Below, one piece after another: positions 41,301 through 49,676 of a stretch of DNA of 64,000 nucleotides. The translations under genes were made by a program, and so were the position numbers. Origin of the DNA: Chitinophagaceae bacterium (GTDB taxonomy: Bacteria > Bacteroidota > Bacteroidia > Chitinophagales > Chitinophagaceae); NCBI GenBank assembly GCA_016699815.1, contig CP065012.1, forward strand, positions 1,612,001 through 1,676,000, written 5' to 3'. Each line of letters starts with the position of its first letter. Position 1 is the first letter of the stretch. The notes under the pieces were generated by a model. That model saw only the letters and a program-made list of their open reading frames with translations. It was not told the DNA's origin and did no database searches.

Positions 41301-43990
41301 TTTCCTGCAACTGCATTTCCCCTGGCATCTACATCAGCAAGCTCTGCTGTATGTGTTTTTCCTGATAATAAATAATTAAAAGGTTTTTCTCCCTGGGGCA
41401 TTTTTATGCCTGCATAACTGTTATAGGGGCTGTAATTAATTGCAACATTGTCAATACTAAAAGCACCACCTGGTTCAAAAACTTTTATGAGCATGTTGGC
41501 CGTAAGCATTCCCGGAGCTGTTTCTTCTGTTTCAAATTTTGGGTTTAAAGTAGCATATCCTTCTTCATTTAAGGTGCCTTCAAAAATTGTTTTTGTTTGT
41601 GTGCTGTAATCCGTAGCAGGGTTATCAAATATATAACCTGCAAATTTTGCAAAGCTGGTAGGTTTTGCAATTAAAGAGGCATCAATTTTTGTTTTTAAAT
41701 TTTTTGCCGTTGCACCAAACAACCATTTAGCATTTATCTTTCCCGATGTTGTTCCACCTGTGCCCAGCAATGGGTCTTTACCAAAGTCAACATTTATTTT
41801 TAGCCTGTTAGGCATTACGGTTTCTATTTTTATTTTTTTTTCAAAAACAGCGCCGCCACATTTTACCTTTGCCAGCCAGTTGCCGGTAGGCGATGAGGGT
41901 TCTGTAAATGTTTTAAAAAGATAAAAGCCACCTGTTGCATTGCTTTGTACTGCCTGTTTATAGAGCTGGCCTTGTGGTGTGTATAAACTCATTTCTACAG
42001 GATGGTCTTTTGGGAGCTTGCCTGTTTTATCTTCAATAATACAGTTGAGATACAAAGTATCTCCTGGCCGCCACACACCCCGTTCGCCAAAAATAAAACC
42101 CTTGATCCCATTTTTTACTTCTTCTCCACCTACATCAAACCTGCTCAAAGCCAAAGAATTTCCATCATCTAATTTCAGGTATCCTCTTTCATTTCCTTTT
42201 TTTGCAATAAGTAAATAGGGTTTTCTTTTTATTTCAATACCGGCAAAACCATCGTTGCTGCTTTTGCCTTTGCTGATAATGGTTTGCTGATAGTCCAATA
42301 CTTCCAAATCAATTCCGCTTAATGGCTCTGTGGTTAAAATACTGCTTACTGCAACCATCAGTTGATTGTCATTTCCCCGTTTTGCCGTTAAACCAATATT
42401 GCTTGCTAAAATATTTCTAGTGGCCCAGCGGTCTTTGCTGTAGTAAGATTTACTGTTTGGGTCATCCCTTCTTTCCCAATTGTAGCCGTAAGGATAGTAA
42501 GTGTCGTATCTCTTCCAAAAATCATTATCATCATCTACTCCTGAACTGTTTTCGTCATCGTAATAGCCGTAATATTCTTCGTCTTCATTATTATTTTTTT
42601 GAGAAGTATCTACTTTGGAATACAGGCTGTACTCCGGCCTGAAGCCAATGGTAACCCGGTAAATTGCGCCAGGCTCTGTTTTTAAAAATTTATCTATATC
42701 CAGCGTAAAACGCTGTTTTTTATGGAGGTCAAGGCTGTTGTCGTTATCGAGCCTTAATGTTTTTTCTACTACTGGTCTTGCTACCCTTCTGAGGGAGTTG
42801 TTTCCGTCGAGTGTGTTATCCTGTAAAAAGCGAGGTACATTATTTTCATAAACTTTAATGATGCTTATATCAACAGCGCTGAGGTTAATGGCTTCAAATG
42901 GCAGTACTAACCTCCCTGCATTGGGCAAAATATTTCCTTTACCAAAAATTTTTACTGAAGGAAGTTTATTTTCAAAGTTAATATTGGAGGCAAATTCCAA
43001 ATCCAAAATATTTCCCCAGCTATTTCTTATTCCGCTATTGATGTTTACGGTATAATTTCCATCGAGGTTGCCGTTGGCATACACTTTTACTTCGCTGCCA
43101 TCAATGGTATAGGAAAGGTTGCTGTTATTGCTTATGGAAATGAGGCCGTTTAAATCCTGGCCAATGGCAATTGGGTCGCTAAACTGTACCGATGCGTATT
43201 GCTGTGCATCATTCATGGCCACTACATTCAATACTTTAAAATCTCCACTTGCAGGAACAGCAATATCTTTTTCGCCGGTTATTTTTGACATAAGCGCTTT
43301 TCCGCTCCAGTTTATTTTTACATTGCCAGTAGTGGACTTCCTTTCTATACCTTCTACAGTAAATAAATGCATTTTTGAAGCATCGTTGTGCTGCCATTTT
43401 ACAGCTAATGCTTTATTGTTTTGGATTGCGCTAAGCAATTGTTCTACGGCTTTGTTGTCTTCCCTATCTGCAGTTTCCAGTTGGCCGGATAAATACATTT
43501 TATTTTTTGCAGCTGTGCTTTTTAATGAAAGGTCACTTATAGCAAATGAAGGCTCAACTGTTTTTATTGAAAATTTAAATTCTTTAAGTTTGCTTTCGCT
43601 TACCTGTGTAACTTTTCCCAGTTTAAAATTTACTTCATAAAGTTTATTGGGTTCCAAATTTTTTTCGGGTTTAAATTCAAGTGTAGTTGCATCGAGCCAA
43701 ACGGCTCTACCTTTTACGGCCGGGGACAAGCTAATAAGCGGCTCTTTTACTTCTTCACCAATGCTATGTGTTGCATTTGCAGCATGGGCAAGCTGTATAC
43801 GAATAGGAGATGTTTTGGAAATAATGCCAGTGGTATATGCATCCACATAGTGGCTAAAGGCAGGGTCCACATCAATCCATTTTTCTTTTTGCTTGCAGGA
43901 AAAAAGTAGCAGGCTTAGTGAACTAATAAAGAGCAGGCGCAATAAATTAGTACTGCGCTTTTTGGGGCAATTGGGTGCAAGGGCTTGCAT
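38390..43990 (-). CDS. Bacterial alpha-2-macroglobulin family lipoprotein
   Basis: Large periplasmic protease-trapping protein anchored by lipid. From ATG 43990 the protein has 1866 residues. RLLFISSLSLLLFSCKQK is a lipoprotein signal with the Cys at about residue 32; another ATG at 44074 adds 28 residues. MG-type beta-sandwich domains fill the first ~1050 residues. GFIFGERGVWRPGDTLYLNC is the conserved GVYRPGE-like motif. The thioester motif is intact: QYPHGCIEQTTSAIFPQLVL (about residue 1410). A C-terminal receptor-like domain follows. In E. coli the yfhM-pbpC pair is adjacent; here a RAYT gene and REP hairpins separate it from pbpC. Confidence 0.92.
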   Translation of the reverse strand: MQALAPNCPKKRSTNLLRLLFISSLSLLLFSCKQKEKWIDVDPAFSHYVDAYTTGIISKTSPIRIQLAHAANATHSIGEEVKEPLISLSPAVKGRAVWLDATTLEFKPEKNLEPNKLYEVNFKLGKVTQVSESKLKEFKFSIKTVEPSFAISDLSLKSTAAKNKMYLSGQLETADREDNKAVEQLLSAIQNNKALAVKWQHNDASKMHLFTVEGIERKSTTGNVKINWSGKALMSKITGEKDIAVPASGDFKVLNVVAMNDAQQYASVQFSDPIAIGQDLNGLISISNNSNLSYTIDGSEVKVYANGNLDGNYTVNINSGIRNSWGNILDLEFASNINFENKLPSVKIFGKGNILPNAGRLVLPFEAINLSAVDISIIKVYENNVPRFLQDNTLDGNNSLRRVARPVVEKTLRLDNDNSLDLHKKQRFTLDIDKFLKTEPGAIYRVTIGFRPEYSLYSKVDTSQKNNNEDEEYYGYYDDENSSGVDDDNDFWKRYDTYYPYGYNWERRDDPNSKSYYSKDRWATRNILASNIGLTAKRGNDNQLMVAVSSILTTEPLSGIDLEVLDYQQTIISKGKSSNDGFAGIEIKRKPYLLIAKKGNERGYLKLDDGNSLALSRFDVGGEEVKNGIKGFIFGERGVWRPGDTLYLNCIIEDKTGKLPKDHPVEMSLYTPQGQLYKQAVQSNATGGFYLFKTFTEPSSPTGNWLAKVKCGGAVFEKKIKIETVMPNRLKINVDFGKDPLLGTGGTTSGKINAKWLFGATAKNLKTKIDASLIAKPTSFAKFAGYIFDNPATDYSTQTKTIFEGTLNEEGYATLNPKFETEETAPGMLTANMLIKVFEPGGAFSIDNVAINYSPYNSYAGIKMPQGEKPFNYLLSGKTHTAELADVDARGNAVAGNSSLQVQLYRIQWRWWWDDNGENLSNFTQNEYNKLIKSDTVSLSNGKGKWQFKSSPDDWGRYLILAKDLKSGHITGRVFYIDQPNWQSRGGNDEDQTAATMLSFNCNKEKYNVGDEVVLNIPGSKGGKILVSLENGSKVIKTFWQETSQGQTLVKFKAEPEMAPNIYATVSLLQPHSQTVNDLPIRMYGSIPIFVENKNSLLQPVLDIATTIRPEQLANFTVSEKNGNEMSYCVAIVDEGLLDLTRFKTPNPHDAFYAREALGVKSFDMYDYVIGAWGGGLERILTIGGDADAGPVKQKSANRFKPVVAYFGPFHLGKGQKQTQQFKLPAYIGSVRAMVIAANNGSYGATEKNITVKKPLMLLATMPRVLGPGESIKLPVTVFAMENNIKNVAISLQSNPYFEIAGSSTQNINFTQPGEQMTFFDVRVKENTGIGKVKILASSGNEKATYEVELNIRNANPYITNVTPYSLEPGKEWNATASAIGSPNTSTSVLEISSIPSMNLQKRLEFLIQYPHGCIEQTTSAIFPQLVLNQLTELDNNKKASIEKNIKAGIVKLQNFQRPDGGFSYWPGLSESDAWGSNYAGHFLLEAQANGYFVSDYMLQQWKNFQKGKANSWSVTGENYYGSDLDQAYRLFTLALAKSPELGAMNRLKEFKYLSSEAKWRLAAAYQLSGQQNIALNLISNLPVSFDVRNKPGFTFGSELRDQAMVLETLTLLGRRQQASQVLNTVAEKLAQENWYSTQTTAYSLIAIARYCGKNPSGAKIIAKTIVNGKAININSNAYIQQVPVNVQNGNNNISISNGGNNTLYIRLITQGQPLSGDSLKINNNPSLLGMNINFLNQNGTALEVNKILQGTDFIAKVTITNPGKRGHYENIALNQIFPSGWEILNARMTGGEGEFKSSYFTYQDIRDDRVYTYFDLKEGEAVTYYVQLNAAYLGRYFMPGTYAAAMYDNNISAGVNGKWVEVVNQ

Positions 43991-44074
43991 GGTAAAAGTT
44001 GATTTGAATTGTTCAGCAAAACCAGGCCGGCCTTGCTGTGTTTTTGACGATATAAATGTTGTACAATTTTTCAT

Positions 44075-44624
44075 AATACAAGAAATTTAGTAAAATAAAT
44101 TTTTGTTAAAGGCCCTGTTTTAAATAAAGAGAAGTCTCCTTAATAGGAGGAATTGCCCCCGGGGAAAAGATTACCAACAAAAGTAAGAAAGTAAGTACAG
44201 CCTAATACCCAAAAAAGTAAACCGGAACTGGCCGTTTTAGATGGCAAGTGGGCTGAAAGTAGAAACTAAATAGCTTCAACTGTTTTCCCCGGTAGAAGAT
44301 GTTATAGTACAATTGGGCAATGGAATAATTGATCAGTTTTGTTTTCCATTTTGTCAATTTCAGGTTATTTGTAAATAGCTACCGGTTTTATATTCCAGGA
44401 AAATTTGCAACTTATTTAAAGGTAGATTCCTAAATCAATCAATTTATATTTTATTACTTTTTGCATCGGAATGTAAAGAACTTACTGATAATTACAACAA
44501 ATAAAGAAAATTATATTTCTCACTGTCGTATCATTTTAAAAAACATCCCTAATTCAGGGTACATTTTGCTGTATAAAATAATATAATTTAGATTATTTAT
44601 TTAAATATTTTCTTATATTGCAGT
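44075..44624. other. Gene-free interval between divergent genes
   Basis: About 530 bp between the alpha-2-macroglobulin gene (minus) and the membrane protein gene (plus). I see no gene. A short hairpin CTCCT-TAAT-AGGAG lies at 44136-44149 in the possible leader of the minus-strand gene. Promoters of both neighbours must lie here, but I cannot place them with confidence. Confidence 0.5.
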
Positions 44625-45209
44625 ATGTTAAAAATATTTAGTATGAATAACATTAAATACACAGGAACAAATATTGCAGCTGCGGCATTAATATTATTTT
44701 ACTTTTTTCCCTGGGTTAATGCCATTGCAATATCAATGTCGGGTTTTTCATTAACTACTAATGGGCTTTCGCCGGGCATAATGGCCTATTTTATTACGGG
44801 TTTAAACCGTTTATTTATGATACTTGCTTTATTGGTACCCTTAAGTGGTGCTATTATATTGTACCAAAATATAACGGGCAATATGAAGTTTAGTAAATTT
44901 TATAAGCCTGCTCATTTTGTCCCGTTTGTATATCTTATTGTAGGGCTCGTAGGGCTTTATTTTAAAATGAAACCGGAGGTGCCCAAAATGTCTGCCCAGG
45001 AGAGCGCCCTTTTTCAGGAAATGTCAAAAAACATAAAGGATATGACCCCTGGTGCTTTTGATGTTTTGAGCTATGGTTTTTATCTTTCTGTTATTGCAGC
45101 TATATATTTACTGCTGGTAAATTTGGGTAAAATAAAAGATAAAGAATATTATAAACCTGCAGAAGCTACTAAGAGCCAGCCTCCAACGGAAAACAGCAAT
45201 AACCCTTAG
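44625..45209 (+). CDS. Unrecognised four-helix membrane protein
   Basis: A 194-residue integral membrane protein with about four hydrophobic segments: IAAAALILFYFFPWVNAI (about 18-35), a pair around LFMILALLVPLSGAIILY and HFVPFVYLIVGLVGLYF, and FYLSVIAAIYLLLVNLG near 160-176. A hydrophilic stretch lies between the third and fourth (about 118-148), and the tail is Pro/Ser/Asn-rich. A second ATG at 44643 (MNNIKYTG) is an alternative start. I do not recognise the family. No obvious partner nearby. Confidence 0.65.
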   Translation: MLKIFSMNNIKYTGTNIAAAALILFYFFPWVNAIAISMSGFSLTTNGLSPGIMAYFITGLNRLFMILALLVPLSGAIILYQNITGNMKFSKFYKPAHFVPFVYLIVGLVGLYFKMKPEVPKMSAQESALFQEMSKNIKDMTPGAFDVLSYGFYLSVIAAIYLLLVNLGKIKDKEYYKPAEATKSQPPTENSNNP

Positions 45210-45998
45210 AATATTTATTTTGCCGCCGCCTGGCCTTTGGCATTGTATATACTTCAGTTTTTTACTAAAATAGATACTTATATACAAAGCCAATATTTTT
45301 TTTAATGCGCATTGAGCATTGTAATTTTATTTAAAAAATAGACACATACAATATCCTGTTGGCCGTAAGCCAGGCTGGGTTTTGTAACTTTATTTCTATG
45401 GCGGAGAAATGTGCCCATCACAGGGCTTCCCAAATGGAATAGGGTAACTGGGGGATACGGTTTAATTTAATATTGATCTCTGCTTCCTTACAAAATAAAT
45501 ATAGTAATTAGTGTTATCACTAATTACTATATCATTCCCTTATTTGTATATCCTTTACTATTGCATTTGAATAATTAGCTTCTGATGAAGAATTCCACTT
45601 GAACTGGAAATAAAAATTTTTCTTCTTTGGAACAGCTAAAGAAAATGGTAAGAAGAAAAGCCAGCGAAATTAAAGGGATAGTCTTACGGAACTTAAAAAA
45701 TGGTTATTTTTTTGGGTTTTTATAGAAAAATTTTTCTGGCAAATGGGCCACTTTGTTTATAAACTAAATAGGGTTGCTACTCAATTTTGTCTCAAGGTAA
45801 ACAACATATTTACTTATGAACGTATACGTTGATAAAAATTTTAAACCTTATGATTAGCATTGGGTATGCCCATTTCAAAGTCAGAAAAGTTATCCTAAAA
45901 GAATTGTATCTTTTAAAGTTGTGCGAAGGATTAGAAATATCCTTATGCAGTTTACTAAAAGAGTAAGATGAAAACTAAAACCTATAAATCAGCATATT
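45210..45998. other. Long gene-free interval with palindromes
   Basis: About 790 bp between the membrane protein gene and acs. No ORF of convincing size or composition. It holds a G+C-richer island (about 45355-45465, with a GCCC-ATCACA-GGGC hairpin), a perfect 15-bp inverted repeat at 45499-45532 and a 12-bp palindrome AACGTATACGTT at 45819-45830. The island is the part that looks least like neutral AT-rich spacer, and an unannotated RNA is possible. Confidence 0.5.
45499..45532. repeat. Perfect 15-bp inverted repeat
   Basis: ATATAGTAATTAGTG-TTAT-CACTAATTACTATAT, perfect over 15 bp with a 4-nt loop, without a T-run. Contains ATTAGT/ACTAAT hexamers like the paa operator but facing outward. 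Could be an operator, a transcript hairpin or a MITE remnant. Confidence 0.7.
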
Positions 45999-47924
45999 TT
46001 ACAGCCTTCCGTCTTTAATGCTATCTACAACTGTTGGGTCGAGCAGGGTTGATGTATCGCCAAGGTTGGCAATTTCGCCTTCGGCAATTTTCCTCAAAAT
46101 GCGCCGCATTATTTTACCGCTCCTGGTTTTGGGAAGCCCGCTTACAAATTGTATTTTATCTGGTTTTGCAATGGGCCCAATTACCCTGGATACGGTTTGT
46201 AAAATATCGGCACGGGTTAAATTTTCATCATTATGTGTTGAAGACTGGTAAATAACAAAGGCATAAATTCCCTGGCCTTTAATATTATGAGGGTAACCCA
46301 CTACGGCGCTTTCTACCACGCCGGAGTGCATATTAATGGCATTTTCTACTTCGGCTGTGCCAATGCGGTGGCCGCTTACGTTGAGTACATCATCTACCCG
46401 GCCGGTAATCCTATACAGCCCGTTTTCGTCCCTCAAGGCGCCATCGCCGGTAAAATAATAATTGGGATAAGTAGAAAAATAATTGAGTCTGCAGCGTTCA
46501 TGGTCGCCATAGGTTGTGCGTAAAATAGAAGGCCATGGCGCTTTTATGCAAAGGTTGCCGCTTACATTATTGCCTGTAATTTCCACTCCGTTTTCATCTA
46601 CCAGCACGGGTTGTATGCCCGGCAAAGGAAGGGTTGCGTAAGTGGGTTTGCTATCGGTAACGCCGGCAATATTGCTTATCATAATGCAACCGGTTTCTGT
46701 TTGCCACCAGGTATCTACTATGGGGCAGCGCTTTTTCCCTATGTTTTCGTTGTACCAATGCCATGCTTCTTCGTTAATAGGTTCGCCTACGGTGCCTAAA
46801 ACTTTTAATGTAGATAAATCTTTTCCTTTTACAGGGTCTAAGCCAAAACCCATAAGGCTGCGTATGGCTGTGGGTGCGGTGTATAAAATATTTACTTTGT
46901 GTTTATCAATAATTTCCCAAAACCTGCCAGCATTGGGCCAGGTAGGAATACCTTCAAACATTACCGATGTAGCTCCGGCACATAAAGGGCCATACACAAT
47001 ATAACTATGGCCGGTTATCCAGCCAATATCTGCCGTGCAAAAATGTATATCGCCGGGCTGGTATTGAAATACGTTTACAAAACTGTAAGCAGAAAAAACC
47101 ATGTAGCCGCCGCTGGTATGCACTACGCCTTTGGGTTTTCCGGTGCTGCCTGATGTATAAAGGATAAATAGTGGATCTTCTGCATCCATTTCTTCGGCGG
47201 GTAAATGGCCATTGTGGGCTTCCAGCATTTCTTCGGCACGGTCCATTTCATCTTCCCACCATACATCCCGGCCTTTTATCATGCTTATGGGTGTTCTTGT
47301 TCGGGTATAAACAATTACTTTTTTTACCTGCCGGCTTCCAATTAATGCATCATCAATTACACTTTTTAATGGAATATCTTTATTTCCCCGGTAAGCGCCA
47401 TCGCAGGTAATTATAAATTCGGCATTGGCATCCTGCAACCTGTCGGAAATACTTTGTGCGCTAAAACCGCCAAAAATTACGGAGTGAATGGCGCCAATTC
47501 TTGCACATCCTAAAACGGCATAAGCCAGTTCGGGAACCATGCCCATGTAAATACAAACCCTGTCGCCTTTTTTTACGCCATTATTGAGTAATACCTGCGC
47601 AAACTGGCAAACCCTTTTGTGCAACCGGTTGTAGGTAACTACCCTCACCCTTTCTTCCGGGTTGTTGGGTTCCCAAATTATTGCAGGTTTGTCGCCCATT
47701 TTTTCCAAATGCCGGTCTATACAGTTTTCGGTAATATTAAGTTTGCCGCCGCTAAACCATTTTATATCGGGCTCCGTAAAATTCCACTCCAGGGTTTTGG
47801 CCCAGGGCTTGCGCCACAAAAAAGTATTAGCTATATCGTTCCAGAAAGATTCGGGATTCTCTATACTTTTTTTATACGCTGCTTCGTAATCGGCCCTGGT
47901 TTTAATTTGAAAAGAATTTGGCAT
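45999..47924 (-). CDS. acs: Acetyl-CoA synthetase
   Basis: Activates acetate to acetyl-CoA via acetyl-AMP. The 641-residue protein has the adenylate-forming motif LFILYTSGSTGKPKGVVHTSGG (about 255-276), the TWWQTETG motif (about 405-412), GHRIGTAEVENA (about 518-529), and the C-terminal Lys in PKTRSGKIMRRILRK that acetylation can silence. Length and N-terminus match Acs. Monocistronic on the minus strand. Confidence 0.97.
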   Translation of the reverse strand: MPNSFQIKTRADYEAAYKKSIENPESFWNDIANTFLWRKPWAKTLEWNFTEPDIKWFSGGKLNITENCIDRHLEKMGDKPAIIWEPNNPEERVRVVTYNRLHKRVCQFAQVLLNNGVKKGDRVCIYMGMVPELAYAVLGCARIGAIHSVIFGGFSAQSISDRLQDANAEFIITCDGAYRGNKDIPLKSVIDDALIGSRQVKKVIVYTRTRTPISMIKGRDVWWEDEMDRAEEMLEAHNGHLPAEEMDAEDPLFILYTSGSTGKPKGVVHTSGGYMVFSAYSFVNVFQYQPGDIHFCTADIGWITGHSYIVYGPLCAGATSVMFEGIPTWPNAGRFWEIIDKHKVNILYTAPTAIRSLMGFGLDPVKGKDLSTLKVLGTVGEPINEEAWHWYNENIGKKRCPIVDTWWQTETGCIMISNIAGVTDSKPTYATLPLPGIQPVLVDENGVEITGNNVSGNLCIKAPWPSILRTTYGDHERCRLNYFSTYPNYYFTGDGALRDENGLYRITGRVDDVLNVSGHRIGTAEVENAINMHSGVVESAVVGYPHNIKGQGIYAFVIYQSSTHNDENLTRADILQTVSRVIGPIAKPDKIQFVSGLPKTRSGKIMRRILRKIAEGEIANLGDTSTLLDPTVVDSIKDGRL

Positions 47925-48054
47925 GGCAATAATGGTTGAAAGATTAAATGTATAATCGTCTTATTAAACAACAATAAGCTATTTATTTATTAAATTCTCT
48001 TAATGAAAAATGCATTTACTGCAATTTATTAACGATTGTTGAAAAACTAATTTT

Positions 48055-48062
48055 TAATTTTG
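48055..48062 (+). promoter_or_regulatory. Promoter of the 90-residue protein gene (TAATTTTG with minus-33 TTG)
   Basis: TAATTTTG (TAnnTTTG) with a TTG at 48036-48038, 16 nt upstream, is one of the best-spaced promoter candidates in the window. A transcript would start near 48068, just before a perfect palindrome ACTGCAA-G-TTGCAGT (48071-48085). Confidence 0.5.
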
Positions 48063-48104
48063 TGTACTTTACTGCAAGTTGCAGTTGTAAAGAGAAGATA
48101 ATAC

Positions 48105-48377
48105 ATGAAATACACCCAGGCTACATTAGATAAAATAGAAAATATAATTGAAGAGAGTGGTTATATCATCCGCTACGAAAGGGGAAATTTTCAAAGCGGC
48201 TACTGTATTTTGCAGGCTAAGAAAGTAGTGGTACTCAACAAATTTTTTCAAACCGAAGGAAGGATAAATACCTTAATTGACCTCTTGCCCGAGCTGCACA
48301 TTAATTTTGATGCACTCACCTACGAAAGCCAGCAGTTGTATGGGGAATTGTTGCATTTTGAAAAGGAAACCCACTAA
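48105..48377 (+). CDS. Small conserved-looking hypothetical protein
   Basis: A 90-residue cytoplasmic protein with no signal peptide. It contains YIIRYERGNFQSGYCILQAKKVVVLNKFF and EGRINTLIDLLPELHINFDAL, with balanced amino-acid composition like a real folded protein. I recall similar small proteins of unknown function in Bacteroidota genomes but cannot name a family. A promoter box (48055-48062) and a palindrome at its probable transcript start suggest regulated expression. Divergent from acs. Confidence 0.7.
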   Translation: MKYTQATLDKIENIIEESGYIIRYERGNFQSGYCILQAKKVVVLNKFFQTEGRINTLIDLLPELHINFDALTYESQQLYGELLHFEKETH

Positions 48378-48495
48378 TTGCTAAATTGCTTCTGCAAATT
48401 ATTAAAATTATTTTCTACAAGTGGTCATTTTACCGGGCTCTTTAAAAAAATAAAAGGCAGGTGTATTGTAGCAGATCATAGCTGTAAAACCCTAT

Positions 48496-48714
48496 TTATT
48501 TTTTCCATTTTTTTATAAAAAAGAAAATTACCAGGGCAAAGCCAATGCCCGATATCAGGTAATAAACAATATTGGATACTGCAGCTTTGCCTTCAAAAAA
48601 AGCGTATCCTTTATACAGGCCATAATAAAGATTGGGCATCATCCAAAGCAATAATAAAGCAACGCTATTGGCAATTTTTAGAAAAAAATCTTTGCTGTCC
48701 AGCTCTGTGTTCAT
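48496..48714 (-). CDS. Small two-helix membrane protein
   Basis: A 72-residue protein with two hydrophobic segments (IANSVALLLLWMMPNLYYGL, about 14-33; NIVYYLISGIGFALVIFFFI, about 48-67) and a basic C-terminal KKWKK. No family recognised; the composition supports a real membrane protein. It lies ~80 bp beyond the GH25 gene start region on the same strand, perhaps co-transcribed. Confidence 0.6.
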   Translation of the reverse strand: MNTELDSKDFFLKIANSVALLLLWMMPNLYYGLYKGYAFFEGKAAVSNIVYYLISGIGFALVIFFFIKKWKK

Positions 48715-48796
48715 AGTAAAAAAGTTACACTACAAATATAATTATTCTTTGGCCAATTATATTGATACGATTTTTCTTTGCCCTGTTTTTTTGCAA

Positions 48797-49570
48797 TTAT
48801 TCTTTTAGCAATAACTTTTTAAAGGCAGAACTGTCCCCATTAAATACATTAAAGTCAACAAAAGCGTCAATACCGTTTACATGGCCGGTTTCGCTATGCT
48901 GCCAAAAAGACCATTTACGACCAATCCTGGGTTTGCCATTGGCAAAATAATGTGCAATCCACAGTGGGTATCCATCAAATTGCGGGGAAAGAAAGCGGTT
49001 ATAAAAATCAACATTTGTATAAATAATGGGTTGCACATTATATTCTTTTTCCACTAATTGCAGCCACTCTTTTACCCGTTGTTGTATCAGTATTTTAGCA
49101 ACGCCATTATCCTGCTCAATATCTAAAACAGGCGGTAAATCGCCAGGTTGTAATTTTACCCTTTGCAAAAAATTTTTTGCCTGCCGGGCTGGGTTGGTTG
49201 TGGCATTAAAAAAATGGTAAGCGCCCTTAGTAATTTTCTGGTTTTGTGCTTTGGCCCAGTTTTTTCCAAAATGTTCATCAATTAAATCGGTACCTTCTGT
49301 TGCTTTAATAAATGCAAATCCGATTTTTACGCCGTTGATTTCCATTTTTTTTACTTCCTTCCAGGATATATTTTTTTGGTGATGGCTCACATCTACGCCA
49401 TGAATACCATAGGCAACGGGCAAATCAATGCCAAATGCCGCATAATGTTTAAAAGATGGCCTGTAGTAATAATTATTAAACATCCAAATTGCGGTAACAA
49501 CAGATGCCAGTACAATAAGTATAATTAAGACAGTTTTGCCTATCCTGGGTTTCTTTTTTCTTTTTGCCAT
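48797..49570 (-). CDS. GH25-family lysozyme-like hydrolase
   Basis: Cleaves peptidoglycan glycan chains. The 257-residue protein has a basic N-terminus (MAKRKKKPRIGKT) with a membrane anchor (VLIILIVLASVVTAIWMF), then the GH25 barrel: GIHGVDVSHHQKNISW, GFAFIKATEGTD and the catalytic DxE in LPPVLDIEQ. ATG 49570 is used; an upstream TTG (49600) has no support. A self-directed role in wall turnover, or attack on other bacteria, cannot be told apart. Confidence 0.9.
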   Translation of the reverse strand: MAKRKKKPRIGKTVLIILIVLASVVTAIWMFNNYYYRPSFKHYAAFGIDLPVAYGIHGVDVSHHQKNISWKEVKKMEINGVKIGFAFIKATEGTDLIDEHFGKNWAKAQNQKITKGAYHFFNATTNPARQAKNFLQRVKLQPGDLPPVLDIEQDNGVAKILIQQRVKEWLQLVEKEYNVQPIIYTNVDFYNRFLSPQFDGYPLWIAHYFANGKPRIGRKWSFWQHSETGHVNGIDAFVDFNVFNGDSSAFKKLLLKE

Positions 49571-49676
49571 TTGTGAATGGGAGTAGGTGCAAATGTGCAA
49601 AATAGATTACACAATTTTATTAAATGCATATCGCTTTTTAAAGCATTTAACTTATTTAAAACCTTACGGTTGTAGC

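Noticed and set aside
45401..45470. Cobalamin-type riboswitch in the G+C-richer island
   Set aside because: Some fragments looked similar, but the conserved CCCCGCAACTGT-type core is absent on both strands.
45499..45532. Third copy of the paa operator
   Set aside because: It contains the same hexamers but everted (ATTAGT...ACTAAT) and is 470 bp beyond the acs stop, so it does not fit the ACTAAY-N4-ATTAGT site.
45645..45726. 26-codon ORF starting MVRRKASEIKG
   Set aside because: Too short, no leader or conserved context; likely chance.
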